Shown: positions 1-7,105, numbered from the stretch's first letter. The stretch: 16,562 nucleotides of DNA from DASSBG01 sp965651365 (GCA_965651365.1 CBFGSA010000065.1:1-16562), one strand, 5' to 3'. Numbers and translations: made by a program. The notes: generated by a model from the sequence alone, not told the origin.

Positions 1-1068
1 CCGCCCGACTACAACGGCTTCAAGATCGTGCTGGGCGGCGAGACCCTGGCACTGGATGCCATCCAGGACCTGTACGCCCGGATTGCCGAAGGCCGCTTCC
101 ACCAGGGCATGGGCCAGATGCGCAGCATGGACCTGGCCGACGATTACATCGAGCGCATTGCCGGCGATGTGCAGGCCCAGCGGCCGCTGAAGGTGGTGGT
201 CGATTGCGGCAATGGCGTCACCGGCAGCATCGGGCCGCGCGTGCTGGAAGAAATCGGCTGCGAAGTCACGCCGCTGTATGCCGACATCGACGGCGATTTC
301 CCCAACCACCATCCGGATCCATCCGATCCGGCCAATCTCGCCGACCTGATTCTGTCGGTCAAGCACCAGAATGCCGATATCGGCATTGCCTTCGACGGCG
401 ACGGCGACCGTCTGGGCGTGGTCACGCGCGAGGGGGAGATCATCTATCCGGACCGCCTGTTGATGCTGTTCGCCACCGACGTGCTGATCCGCGATCCGGG
501 CGCCACCATCATCTACGATGTCAAATGTACCGGGCACCTGCAGCAGATGATCCTGCGTCATGGCGGCAGTCCGCTGATGTGGAAGACCGGCCATTCCCTG
601 ATCAAATCCAAGATGCGCGAAACCGGCGCAGCACTGGCCGGCGAGATGAGCGGCCACTTCTTTTTCCGCGAGCGCTGGTACGGCTTCGATGACGGCATTT
701 ACGCCGCAGCCCGCCTGGTCGAGATCCTGGCCGGCGATCTGGACGAACGCGATCCCGTGGCTATCTTTGCCACGCTGCCCAAGGGCGTGTCGACACCCGA
801 GCTCAAGGTCGTGACCGACGAAGGCGAAAACCACGAGTTTGTCGACACGTTCTGCCGCAACGCCAATTTCGAGGATGCCCGCATCACCACCATCGACGGC
901 CTGCGTGCCGACTGGCCCGACGGCTGGGGTCTGGTTCGCGCCTCCAACACCACGCCGTCACTGGTGCTGCGCTTCGATGCTGACAGCGAAAGCGCATTGC
1001 AGCGTATCAAGGAAGACTTCCGCAAACAGATTCTGGCCGTCAACCCGGATCTCGATCTGCCGTTTTGA
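1..1068 (+). CDS. algC: Phosphomannomutase/phosphoglucomutase, C-terminal part (5' end outside window)
   Basis: This enzyme interconverts the 1- and 6-phosphates of mannose and glucose and feeds nucleotide-sugar, LPS and exopolysaccharide synthesis in the cytosol. The frame is open from base 1 and starts with PPDYNGFK, the residues that directly follow the catalytic phosphoserine loop (TxSHN) in AlgC, so the active serine lies just outside the window. Visible family motifs are the Mg-binding DGDGDR loop (394-411), the KTGHS hinge region (583-597), the sugar-binding GEMSGH loop (640-657) and the phosphate-binding RASNTTP loop (937-957). About 355 residues are present, which fits the C-terminal part of a protein of about 460 residues. 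The first internal ATG (28) is not the true start. It converges on the DUF4124 gene. The reading frame is intact to TGA. Confidence 0.95.
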   Translation, partial: PPDYNGFKIVLGGETLALDAIQDLYARIAEGRFHQGMGQMRSMDLADDYIERIAGDVQAQRPLKVVVDCGNGVTGSIGPRVLEEIGCEVTPLYADIDGDFPNHHPDPSDPANLADLILSVKHQNADIGIAFDGDGDRLGVVTREGEIIYPDRLLMLFATDVLIRDPGATIIYDVKCTGHLQQMILRHGGSPLMWKTGHSLIKSKMRETGAALAGEMSGHFFFRERWYGFDDGIYAAARLVEILAGDLDERDPVAIFATLPKGVSTPELKVVTDEGENHEFVDTFCRNANFEDARITTIDGLRADWPDGWGLVRASNTTPSLVLRFDADSESALQRIKEDFRKQILAVNPDLDLPF

Positions 1069-1083
1069 CGACTGTACCGGGGT

Positions 1084-1108
1084 GGTGGATGCGCTTCGCT
1101 GATCCACC
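1084..1108. repeat. Palindromic GGTGGAT...ATCCACC hairpin between convergent genes
   Basis: GGTGGAT (1084-1090) is the reverse complement of ATCCACC (1102-1108), and the inner GCG/CGC can also pair around CTT. The element lies in the 107-base gap between the 3' ends of algC and the DUF4124 gene, 15 bases past the algC stop. No T-run follows on either side, so an intrinsic terminator is possible but not shown. From memory, closely similar 25-30 base sequences (GGGTGGATnnGCGAAGCGCATCCACC type) are dispersed in many proteobacterial genomes, so this is probably a copy of such a repeat. Confidence 0.5.
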
Positions 1109-1175
1109 CTACGTTACGGGCAGCCCCTGGTAGGCGGGCGCATCCGTCACCACGCTGCGACTTGCGCAGAAAGCG

Positions 1176-1817
1176 TCAGTTCGTGCTGCTCGCGCTGGAG
1201 CTTGAATTCGGGTAGGTAGGAGCGCTGGCCGCGCGGTAGTGCTCGAGCGTTTCGGCGTTGTCCTTGCGGATCTGCGCCAGTTCCTTTTCGGTCTTCTCGA
1301 TCCATTGCCGCTGATCGCGGATCACGCCGCGCTGTTTGGCAATATCCGCTTTCAGATAGTGCGGTACCGATTTGCCGTTCTGTTGCAATTGCGCGGCGCG
1401 ATCGAGCAGGCTGGCCAGGGCGTCGAGCTGGCTTTTCATGTTGATGCGGGTTGATTCGAGCCGCTGTTCGGTCATGTTGACCTGGTTGTGCTGCGCGGTC
1501 AGCAAGTCTTTTTCACTGGGGTAGGTCAGCAACAGGTTCTGGACATACCGCTCCTGCTTTTCCTCCTCCTTGCGCAATTCGGCCTGCCGCTTCGCCTCGG
1601 CGATCTGCTCGGGCGTCTTGGCGCCATCGACGTGCCGCACCACGCGCCCGTACTGGTTGAGCACGTCGTAGCCGAAGCGCGCGGCATCGGCCGGCACTTC
1701 GTCGCTGAGGTGCTTGTGACCCTGATCGTCGACCCAGCGGTAGCGCGTCTGGGCATTGACACTTGCAGACAGCGATGCGGTCAGCAACGCCAGGCCGAGC
1801 AGAAGACTTGTTCGCAC
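1176..1817 (-). CDS. Exported DUF4124-domain coiled-coil protein
   Basis: Predicted periplasmic protein of 213 residues and unknown function. I chose the GTG at 1817 because GGAG stands 7 bases upstream and the product then begins with a clean signal peptide (MRTSLLLGLALLTAS, cleavage probably after SVNA). The longer frame from 1850 puts eleven charged or cysteine-containing residues in front of it. After the signal peptide comes the short DUF4124 motif YRWVDDQGHKHLSDEVP. A long, highly charged helical stretch of about 120 residues rich in E, K, Q and R follows, probably coiled coil, and then a Ser-rich tail. The gene lies downstream of pyrE on the same strand but is separated from it by over 200 bases holding a promoter and a structured leader, so it is probably its own unit. 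Confidence 0.85.
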   Translation of the reverse strand: MRTSLLLGLALLTASLSASVNAQTRYRWVDDQGHKHLSDEVPADAARFGYDVLNQYGRVVRHVDGAKTPEQIAEAKRQAELRKEEEKQERYVQNLLLTYPSEKDLLTAQHNQVNMTEQRLESTRINMKSQLDALASLLDRAAQLQQNGKSVPHYLKADIAKQRGVIRDQRQWIEKTEKELAQIRKDNAETLEHYRAASAPTYPNSSSSASSTN

Positions 1818-2020
1818 GTGGTGGCTCCGGAATATTTGGCAGCACGACACAGGAGCCTGGGCGGCAGGAACGTTCGAGCCGAAAAGCCCCGCCGCCGAGG
1901 CCGGTTTTTTTGACGATTCGCAGGTTCATAGTGGTGCTATGGGCCAGGAATCGACGGAAAAGTGGGCCGACGGCGGGGCTTTGCAGGCCGGACAGTTTCC
2001 ACCGTCCAGGCTCCCCAAGT
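1818..2020 (-). ncRNA. Structured leader RNA or small RNA upstream of the DUF4124 gene
   Basis: The 200 bases between a TATACT box and the DUF4124 start contain nested complementary segments. On the minus strand there is a 7-bp stem with a GGAA tetraloop (2007-2001 with 1996-1990), complete only if one G-U pair is allowed, which favours a minus-strand RNA. AAAGCCCCGCCG (1982-1971) pairs perfectly with CGGCGGGGCUUU (1894-1883), followed by one further U (1882). Inside this are CGAUUC/GAAUCG (1953-1948 with 1919-1914) and CAUAG/CUAUG (1941-1937 with 1931-1927). GGAGCCUGG (2014-2006) pairs perfectly with CCAGGCUCC (1860-1852), whose GGCUCC can instead pair with the GGAGCC containing the ribosome binding site (1828-1823). 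It could be a cis-regulatory leader, or a free RNA of about 140 nt ending at the UUUU. I could not match it to a known family. Confidence 0.45.
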
Positions 2021-2025
2021 GCCCG

Positions 2026-2031
2026 AGTATA
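2026..2031 (-). promoter_or_regulatory. TATACT -10 box for the DUF4124 leader transcript
   Basis: TATACT on the minus strand matches TATAAT in five of six positions. It would start RNA near 2020-2018, just before the first element of the structured leader. The -35 region is poor: GGCACA at 17-base spacing has three of six matches. So either the promoter is weak or activated, or the box is chance. Confidence 0.4.
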
Positions 2032-2066
2032 GCGGTCTCCGCCCGGACTGTGCCGTGAACGACGGC

Positions 2067-2699
2067 TCAGTCGCCGTCCCGCCACTTCCGTAGACTCTGA
2101 TGCTGCTGCGCGTAGTCCGGGATCTCCGCAGTCAGCGTGATCAGGTCGTCAACGTTGGCGATGGCGATGACCGGAATGCCGAACTCGGCACTGATCTCCG
2201 CAGCAGCAGTTTCCTTTCCCTGTCCCGGCTCGCAACGATCCAGCGCCACCAGCAGGGCGGCCGGGCGTGCATCCGTGCGCTTGATCAGCCGCAGCGCCTC
2301 GCGTGTGGCGGTGCCTGCCGTGATCACATCGTCGACCACCACCACGCGGCCGGCAAGTGGTGCGCCGACCAGTTGCCCGCCCTCGCCATGGTTCTTGACT
2401 TCCTTGCGGTTGTAGGCCCACGGCAAATCACGACCCGCGGCAGCCAGCGCGATGCTGGTTGCCGCAACCAGGGGGATGCCCTTGTAGGCCGGGCCGAACA
2501 ACATCTGGAACTCGATGTTGCGGGCGAGCAGAGCCTGCGCGTAGGCCTCGCCCAATTGCGCCAGCGCGCGGCCGCTGGCGATATTGCCGAGATTGAAGAA
2601 GTACGGGCTCTTGCGGCCGGACTTCAGGGTGAAATCGCCAAAACGCAGCACACCCTGCGCCAGGCACAGTTGCATGAATTGACGTTGATAGTCCTGCAC
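2067..2699 (-). CDS. pyrE: Orotate phosphoribosyltransferase
   Basis: Catalyses orotate + PRPP to OMP + PPi, the fifth step of pyrimidine synthesis, as a cytosolic dimer. I chose GTG at 2699, giving 210 residues that begin MQDYQRQFM, in line with the family start (YQRQFIE in E. coli) and its length of about 213. An upstream extension to 2786 would swallow a good -10 box. Motifs from this start are KSGRKSPYFFN at 26-36 (orotate binding), FGPAYKGIP at 68-76, the flexible catalytic loop RKEVKNHGEGG at 98-108, and the PRPP-binding signature VVVVDDVITAGT at 119-130. All are complete. It is divergent from the ExoIII/Crc-type gene with a 98-base shared promoter region, an arrangement I recall from Pseudomonas pyrE-crc. 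Confidence 0.96.
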   Translation of the reverse strand: MQDYQRQFMQLCLAQGVLRFGDFTLKSGRKSPYFFNLGNIASGRALAQLGEAYAQALLARNIEFQMLFGPAYKGIPLVAATSIALAAAGRDLPWAYNRKEVKNHGEGGQLVGAPLAGRVVVVDDVITAGTATREALRLIKRTDARPAALLVALDRCEPGQGKETAAAEISAEFGIPVIAIANVDDLITLTAEIPDYAQQHQSLRKWRDGD

Positions 2700-2729
2700 G
2701 CGGGTGCTGCCCTGGCTCTGAAAGTGGCC

Positions 2730-2757
2730 ATCATACTTGACTCGCACCGTTCGCAAA
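2730..2757 (-). promoter_or_regulatory. Probable pyrE promoter
   Basis: On the minus strand TATGAT (2735-2730) is a five-of-six -10 box. Candidate -35 boxes are TTGCGA (2756-2751, spacing 15) or TTTGCG (2757-2752, spacing 16), both imperfect. Transcription would begin near 2723, about 24 bases before the GTG start. Its position inside the longer open frame argues against the longer protein. Confidence 0.45.
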
Positions 2758-2797
2758 TCGGTTACCCTTGCCGCTGTTTTGAACACGGCACCGATCC

Positions 2798-3571
2798 ATG
2801 CGCATCATCAGCCTCAATGCCAACGGCATCCGTTCGGCCGCCCGCAAGGGATTTTTCGACTGGTTCGACAGCCGGGATGCCGATTTTCTGTGCTTGCAGG
2901 AAACCAAGGCCCGGGTGGAGCAGCTTGCCGACCCGGTGTTCAGCCGCGCCGGTTACCACGACTGTTTCCATGATGCGCGCAGCAAGAAGGGCTACAGCGG
3001 CGTGGCGATCTATTCGAAACGCAAGCCCGATGCCGTACTCACCGAGCTGGAACGCGAGGATTTCGATTGCGAAGGACGCTACATCGAGGCCCGCTTCGGC
3101 AACTTGAGCATCGTGTCGCTGTACTTTCCCTCCGGTTCCTCCGGCGAAGAGCGCCAGCAGTACAAGTTCAGAATCATGGACTGGTTTGCACCGGTTCTGG
3201 ACGCCTGGTTGGCCAGCGGCCGTGATTACATCGTCAGCGGCGACTGGAATATCGTGCGCGGCGAGAAGGATATCCGCAACTGGAAGTCCAACCAGAAAAA
3301 CTCCGGCTGCCTGCCCGAGGAGCGGGCCTGGATGAACGACCTGATCGATACTCAAGGCTGGGTCGACAGCTTTCGCCAGCTCCGCCCCGAGGCCGAGGAA
3401 TACACCTGGTGGTCCAACCGCGGCCGCGCGCGCGACAACGACGTGGGCTGGCGCATCGACTACCAGCTCGTGACACCGTCAATGCGCGAACAGGTACGCG
3501 AGTACGCCGTGCATGACCGCAACGACCGCTTTTCCGATCATGCGCCGCTGATTCTGGACATTGCTGCATGA
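2798..3571 (+). CDS. Exodeoxyribonuclease III-family nuclease, Crc-locus type, active site intact
   Basis: A 257-residue endonuclease/exonuclease/phosphatase-fold protein, expected to act as AP endonuclease and 3' repair exonuclease. Catalytic and metal residues are all visible: N7 and N9 (LNANGIR), E35 (LQETK), Y109 (SLYFPSG), D149 and N151 (SGDWNIV), D221 (GWRIDYQ), D247 and H248 (SDHAPL). Its overall layout resembles Pseudomonas Crc: an MRIIS start, PSGSSGEE followed by a KFRIMDWF block, a DIRNWK block ahead of PEERAW, and GWRIDYQLVTP. Crc, however, has lost these catalytic residues. The position, divergent from pyrE, is also that of crc. I therefore call it the enzymatically intact relative, named xth or exoA in other genomes. 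A possible TTGACT -35 box sits at 2737-2742. The stop codon overlaps the next start (ATGA). Confidence 0.92.
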   Translation: MRIISLNANGIRSAARKGFFDWFDSRDADFLCLQETKARVEQLADPVFSRAGYHDCFHDARSKKGYSGVAIYSKRKPDAVLTELEREDFDCEGRYIEARFGNLSIVSLYFPSGSSGEERQQYKFRIMDWFAPVLDAWLASGRDYIVSGDWNIVRGEKDIRNWKSNQKNSGCLPEERAWMNDLIDTQGWVDSFRQLRPEAEEYTWWSNRGRARDNDVGWRIDYQLVTPSMREQVREYAVHDRNDRFSDHAPLILDIAA

Positions 3572-4845
3572 GCAAAGCGCAATCGGTGCGCGGGTGGCGC
3601 GGCATTCTCGCCGCCTTCGGCACTCCTTCGGCGGGATCGCTGTGCCTGCTGGGTTTCGGCTCCGGCCTGCCGTTCCTCTTGATCGGCTACACCCTGTCGA
3701 TCTGGTTGCGCGAATACGGCATGACCCTGAGCGCGATCGGCCTGCTCAGCTACGTCACCTTCTTCTATGTGTTCAAGTTTTTGTGGGCGCCGTTGCTCGA
3801 CCGCTGGACGGCGCCCGTACTCGGGCGCCTGGGTCGCCGCCGGGGCTGGCTGGCGTGGTCCATCATCGTGTTGATGACCGCCTTTGCCGGCATGGCGCTG
3901 ACCGGTCCTGGACAACTGGCCGTGTTCGTGTCGCTGGCCGCACTGGCGGGATTTTCCGGCGCCACCCAGGACACCATGGTCGACGCCTACCGTATCGAGA
4001 TTGCCCCGCCGGACGCGCAGGCCGCACTGGCCGCCACCTATACCCTGGGCTACCGCTTCGGTCTGATCCTGTCCGGCGCCGGCGCGCTGTACATTGCCGC
4101 CTTCAGCAACTGGCGGATTACCTATCTGTGCATGGCCGCGGCCATGGTCGTGCCGCTCATGACCGTGTTGCTGGTGCGTGAACCCGAGCAGATCCAGGTG
4201 CGCGAGCAGCTCGACTTCGGCGCCGCCTTCGTCGAGCCCTTTGCCGATTTCTTCCGCCGCCACGGCCCGCTGATGGCGGTGCTGATCCTGGTGTTCATCG
4301 GCCTGTTCAAGCTGCCCGACCAGATGCTGGGCGTCATTGCCGGGCCGTTCTACATCGACTCCGGCTACAGCAAGGAGCAGATTGCCACCGTGTCCAAACT
4401 CTACGGCATCTGGATCGGCATTGCCGGCGCCTTTCTGGGTGGTGTATCGGTGGCCGCGCTGGGCCTGCGCCGCTCGCTGCTGATCGGGGCCCTGGGCCTG
4501 GCGCTGTCGAACCTGCTGTACCTGCTGATGGCACTCAATCCGGGCGCAACCTGGGCCTTCGTGGCAGCCATTTCCGGCGACAATTCCACGCTCGGCTTTG
4601 CCGGCGTGGTGCTGATCGCCTACCTGTCCTCGCTGACCAGCCTGGAGTTCACCGCCACCCAGTATGCGCTGCTGGTATCGTTGTCCAACCTGCCGGGCAA
4701 GCTGGTCGGCGGCATGTCCGGGGTCCTGGTCGAGCACTGGGGGTATGCGCGTTTTTTCATCTTCTCCAGCCTGTTCATCGTGCCCACGCTGGCCCTTCTG
4801 ACCTTGCTTTGGCAACATGTCAATGTCGACCAGCAGGCTGAATGA
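3568..4845 (+). CDS. ampG: AmpG-like major facilitator permease
   Basis: Inner-membrane transporter of 425 residues with about 12 hydrophobic segments. The N-terminal half closely follows AmpG: LCLLGFGSGLPFLLIGYTL, then YVFKFLWAPLLDRW, RRRGWL, and GATQDTMVDAYRIEI with a later LGYRFGLILSGAGALY. AmpG carries anhydromuropeptides from the periplasm into the cytosol for cell-wall recycling, and in some bacteria this sets beta-lactamase induction. Substrate here is inferred from the family. The ATG overlaps the stop of the upstream nuclease gene (ATGA, 3568-3571), so the two are probably translationally coupled, although no functional link is known. No amidase (ampD) or beta-lactamase gene is nearby. 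Confidence 0.85.
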   Translation: MSKAQSVRGWRGILAAFGTPSAGSLCLLGFGSGLPFLLIGYTLSIWLREYGMTLSAIGLLSYVTFFYVFKFLWAPLLDRWTAPVLGRLGRRRGWLAWSIIVLMTAFAGMALTGPGQLAVFVSLAALAGFSGATQDTMVDAYRIEIAPPDAQAALAATYTLGYRFGLILSGAGALYIAAFSNWRITYLCMAAAMVVPLMTVLLVREPEQIQVREQLDFGAAFVEPFADFFRRHGPLMAVLILVFIGLFKLPDQMLGVIAGPFYIDSGYSKEQIATVSKLYGIWIGIAGAFLGGVSVAALGLRRSLLIGALGLALSNLLYLLMALNPGATWAFVAAISGDNSTLGFAGVVLIAYLSSLTSLEFTATQYALLVSLSNLPGKLVGGMSGVLVEHWGYARFFIFSSLFIVPTLALLTLLWQHVNVDQQAE

Positions 4846-4901
4846 TGGCGCAAAAAGTGCCAGAATCCTGACAACGCCAGAACGATCACCCGGAGCCCTG
4901 A

Positions 4902-5189
4902 ATGCCGGATATCCTGATCAAGCACATCGACAACGAGTTGGCCGAGCGCATCAAGATGCTCTCGCGTGAGCGCAACTGGTCCATCAACGACGTGATCTTG
5001 CACCTGCTGCGCCATGGCGTGGGCATGGAACACGGCGAACTGCCGTTCATCAAGTCGGCCGATATCGCGCACCTGGGCGGCACCTGGGATGCCAGCGAAT
5101 CACAGGCTTTCAAGGATGCGATGTCGGCGCTGGACAAGGCGCCGGAAGGCTTCTTCGCCCATCTTGAAGGTTCCGGCAAGGAGAAATGA
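4902..5189 (+). CDS. Small ribbon-helix-helix-like protein
   Basis: A 95-residue protein. Residues 1-41 have the pattern of an Arc/FitA-type ribbon-helix-helix DNA-binding unit: a short strand DILIKHI, then helix ELAERIKMLSRERN, turn WSI, helix NDVILHLLRHG. The C-terminal half (GGTWDASESQAFKDAMSAL...) is not recognised. GGAG stands 8 bases before the ATG. No toxin-like partner follows. The stop codon directly abuts the ATG of the next gene, so the pair is very probably co-transcribed and coupled. It could be an autorepressor or an orphan antitoxin-like regulator. Function is not assigned. Confidence 0.8.
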   Translation: MPDILIKHIDNELAERIKMLSRERNWSINDVILHLLRHGVGMEHGELPFIKSADIAHLGGTWDASESQAFKDAMSALDKAPEGFFAHLEGSGKEK

Positions 5190-5747
5190 ATGCGCATCAC
5201 AGCCACCGTTCCCGTTGCAGCCCTGCTGCTGTTTGCCGCCGGATGCCAGGCTGATCCGGCCGGCATGTCAGGCCAGAAGTCCGACGCCCATGCCTCGGCG
5301 CACGCGCCGCGAGCGATCGTGGCGCTGCCGTTCAAGCATCCTGCGCCGAATCTGGTTACGGGCGGCCAGCCCAGGGCGGAAGACTGGCTGGCCCTGCGCG
5401 GGCGCCAGGTGACGACCGTGATCAATCTGCGCACCGACGCGGAAATGGGCGATCGCGATGAAGCCGCCGAGGTCAGGGCCGCCGGCCTCGACTACATCCA
5501 CATCCCGATCGCCGGTGCCGAGGATATCGACGCCACCCACGCTGACGAACTGTGGCAGCGCATCCAGGCCGCGCCCGGTCGCGTCATGGTGCATTGTGCG
5601 TCCGGCAACCGGGTCGGTGCGCTGCTGGCCATCGCCGCCGCCCGCCACGAAGACATGAGCCCGCAGCAGGCCCTCGAATTCGGCCAGCGCGCAGGCCTCA
5701 CCCGCCTCGAGCCCAGGGTGCGCGAAGTGCTGTCCCATACCCGGTAG
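5190..5747 (+). CDS. Putative lipoprotein with DUF442-type phosphatase-like domain
   Basis: A 185-residue exported protein. The N-terminus is a signal peptide ending in LLFAAGC, a lipobox-like site with Ala rather than Leu at -3, so lipidation at Cys19 is likely but not certain. The mature part resembles the beta-lactamase-hydrolase-like/DUF442 phosphatase fold: GGQPRAEDWLAL, then TVINLRTDAE, GLDYIHIPI, and the P-loop HCASGNRVGA. The loop has C-x4-R spacing, as in the DUF442 group, rather than the C-x5-R of classical tyrosine phosphatases. Substrate is unknown. Its start follows directly on the stop of the small ribbon-helix-helix gene. It converges on nudC, with 19 bases between the stop codons. 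Confidence 0.8.
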   Translation: MRITATVPVAALLLFAAGCQADPAGMSGQKSDAHASAHAPRAIVALPFKHPAPNLVTGGQPRAEDWLALRGRQVTTVINLRTDAEMGDRDEAAEVRAAGLDYIHIPIAGAEDIDATHADELWQRIQAAPGRVMVHCASGNRVGALLAIAAARHEDMSPQQALEFGQRAGLTRLEPRVREVLSHTR

Positions 5748-5766
5748 CAGAGCGCCATGCGTGCAG

Positions 5767-6714
5767 CTACGAAAGCGACGACAGCGAAATGCCGGCGCGC
5801 TGGCGCATCCAGTGATCGAGCAGGTGCCAGGACACCGACAGGGGCGAGGACAATTTCAGTGAACCGGCACGCACGCCGGTGATGATGTCGTTGGCGGTAA
5901 ACCAGCGCGCCTGTTCCAGCTCGCCGTCACGCAGTTCCAGGTCGCGTCCGGCGGCGGTTGCCGTGAAGCCCAGCATCAGCGAGGCCGGGAACGGCCAAGG
6001 CTGTGAGGAATGGTAGTTGCAATCGACCACCCTGACACCGGCTTCTTCATACACTTCGCGCCGCACCGAATCTTCCAGCGCTTCGCCGGGCTCGACAAAG
6101 CCGGCCAGGGTGGAAAAGCGTCCGGCATCCCAGCTTGTCTGACGGCCAAGAAGGCAGGCGTCACCGTGCTCGACGATGACGATGATGGCCGGGTCAGTGC
6201 GCGGAAAATGCAGTCGGCCGCAGTCGGGATTGGTGCACTGGGCGCGGTGACCGGCATCCGTGAACGTCAGGGGTGCGGCGCAGGCATTGCAATAGCGCAT
6301 GCTGGCCTGCCAGTGCGCCAGGCCACAGGCGTAGGCGCACAGTCCGGCTTCGAAGGCACCCAGCATGTCGCCAATGCGACGCAGGCCGGCGCGCTCGCTG
6401 GCATCGAACTGGGTCAGCAGAGCATCGTCGGCCGGCCCGGCGCGCAGCATGAAATAGGCATGGCCACCGGACAGTCCCAGCAAACTCGTATCCAGCCCCG
6501 GAAGTACCTGGCGGCGTGTTTCATCATCGATCCAGTAGGGCGCATTGACCCCCGCATTCACCAGCAGACGTCCGGCTGCATCCACCAGCAGGTAGCGACT
6601 GCCCGGGGCGCGCTGGATTGCGGCAATCCAGTCTTCATCGCCGCGGCGCTCGGCCACCCGGTCCAGGCCCGAATCGACGAAGGCGTTGCGATGGCTGCGC
6701 TTGGCGGCACTCAC
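5767..6714 (-). CDS. nudC: NADH pyrophosphatase / NAD-cap hydrolase
   Basis: Hydrolyses NAD(H) to NMN(H) + AMP and removes NAD caps from RNA in the cytosol. The 315-residue protein has a variable N-terminal domain, a zinc ribbon with C142, C145, C160 and C165, and a full Nudix box from G205 to V227 (G-x5-E-x7-RE-V-x-EE-x-G-V) with E220, E223 and E224. It also has the SQPWPFPAS motif (from 237) that marks the NADH-specific group. The start is GTG at 6714. It has no clear ribosome binding site but lies 16 bases after the erpA stop, so it is probably translated from the erpA transcript. It is the last gene of the minus-strand operon. Confidence 0.95.
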   Translation of the reverse strand: MSAAKRSHRNAFVDSGLDRVAERRGDEDWIAAIQRAPGSRYLLVDAAGRLLVNAGVNAPYWIDDETRRQVLPGLDTSLLGLSGGHAYFMLRAGPADDALLTQFDASERAGLRRIGDMLGAFEAGLCAYACGLAHWQASMRYCNACAAPLTFTDAGHRAQCTNPDCGRLHFPRTDPAIIVIVEHGDACLLGRQTSWDAGRFSTLAGFVEPGEALEDSVRREVYEEAGVRVVDCNYHSSQPWPFPASLMLGFTATAAGRDLELRDGELEQARWFTANDIITGVRAGSLKLSSPLSVSWHLLDHWMRQRAGISLSSLS

Positions 6715-6730
6715 GATCGAGGCCGACGGT

Positions 6731-7105
6731 TCAGACCGTGAACGAGGAGCCGCAACTGCATGTGGTGCGCGCCGACGGATTGCGGATCACGAACTGCGCT
6801 CCGCTGAGATCCTCGGCGTAGTCGATTTCCGCGCCGGTGAGGTATTGCAGCGACAGGGGATCGACCAGCAGGCGCACGCCGTCGCGCTCGACGCTGAGGT
6901 CATCCTCGGCCTGTTCCTCGTCGAAGCTGAAGCCGTACTGGAAACCCGAACAACCACCGCCGTTGATGTACACGCGCAGCTTGAGCTCGGGATTGCCTTC
7001 TTCGTCGATCAGTTCGCGCACCTTGCGCGCGGCGGCCGTGGTGAAAACCAGCGGCGCCTCGCCCGTGCGGTAATCGGGGGTGGTCTGGCTTGCACTACTC
7101 GTCAT
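6731..7105 (-). CDS. erpA: A-type iron-sulfur carrier protein
   Basis: A 124-residue carrier that delivers Fe-S clusters to apo-proteins such as isoprenoid-pathway enzymes. The three cluster cysteines are present in the usual places: C52 in INGGGCSGFQYGF, and C116 and C118 in TTCSCGSSF near the C-terminus. The start is ATG at 7105. A longer frame to 7348 lies wholly inside the upstream CTERM gene and is rejected. The ATG overlaps the stop of the CTERM gene (ATGA, 7105-7102 on the minus strand), so translation is probably coupled. nudC follows after 16 bases. I prefer ErpA to IscA because of the bactofilin context and the absence of other isc genes. Confidence 0.94.
   Translation of the reverse strand: MTSSASQTTPDYRTGEAPLVFTTAAARKVRELIDEEGNPELKLRVYINGGGCSGFQYGFSFDEEQAEDDLSVERDGVRLLVDPLSLQYLTGAEIDYAEDLSGAQFVIRNPSARTTCSCGSSFTV

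Noticed and set aside
1895..1911. Plus-strand terminator at the T-run 1905-1911
   Set aside because: No clean stem directly precedes the T-run on the plus strand, and it is over 800 bases past algC. The minus-strand RNA explains the region better.
1818..2020. 6S RNA
   Set aside because: The rod shape and size are suggestive, but I see none of the conserved 6S bulge sequence and the usual zapA or 5-formyl-THF ligase neighbours are missing.
2700..2786. N-terminal extension of pyrE by 29 residues
   Set aside because: It has no similarity to PyrE, contains a likely -10 box, and the GTG at 2699 gives the family length and start.
3538..4818. 426-codon open frame on the minus strand
   Set aside because: It is antisense to the AmpG-like gene. 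Its translation is low-complexity Gln/Gly/His-rich, as expected from a shadow of GC-rich hydrophobic coding sequence.
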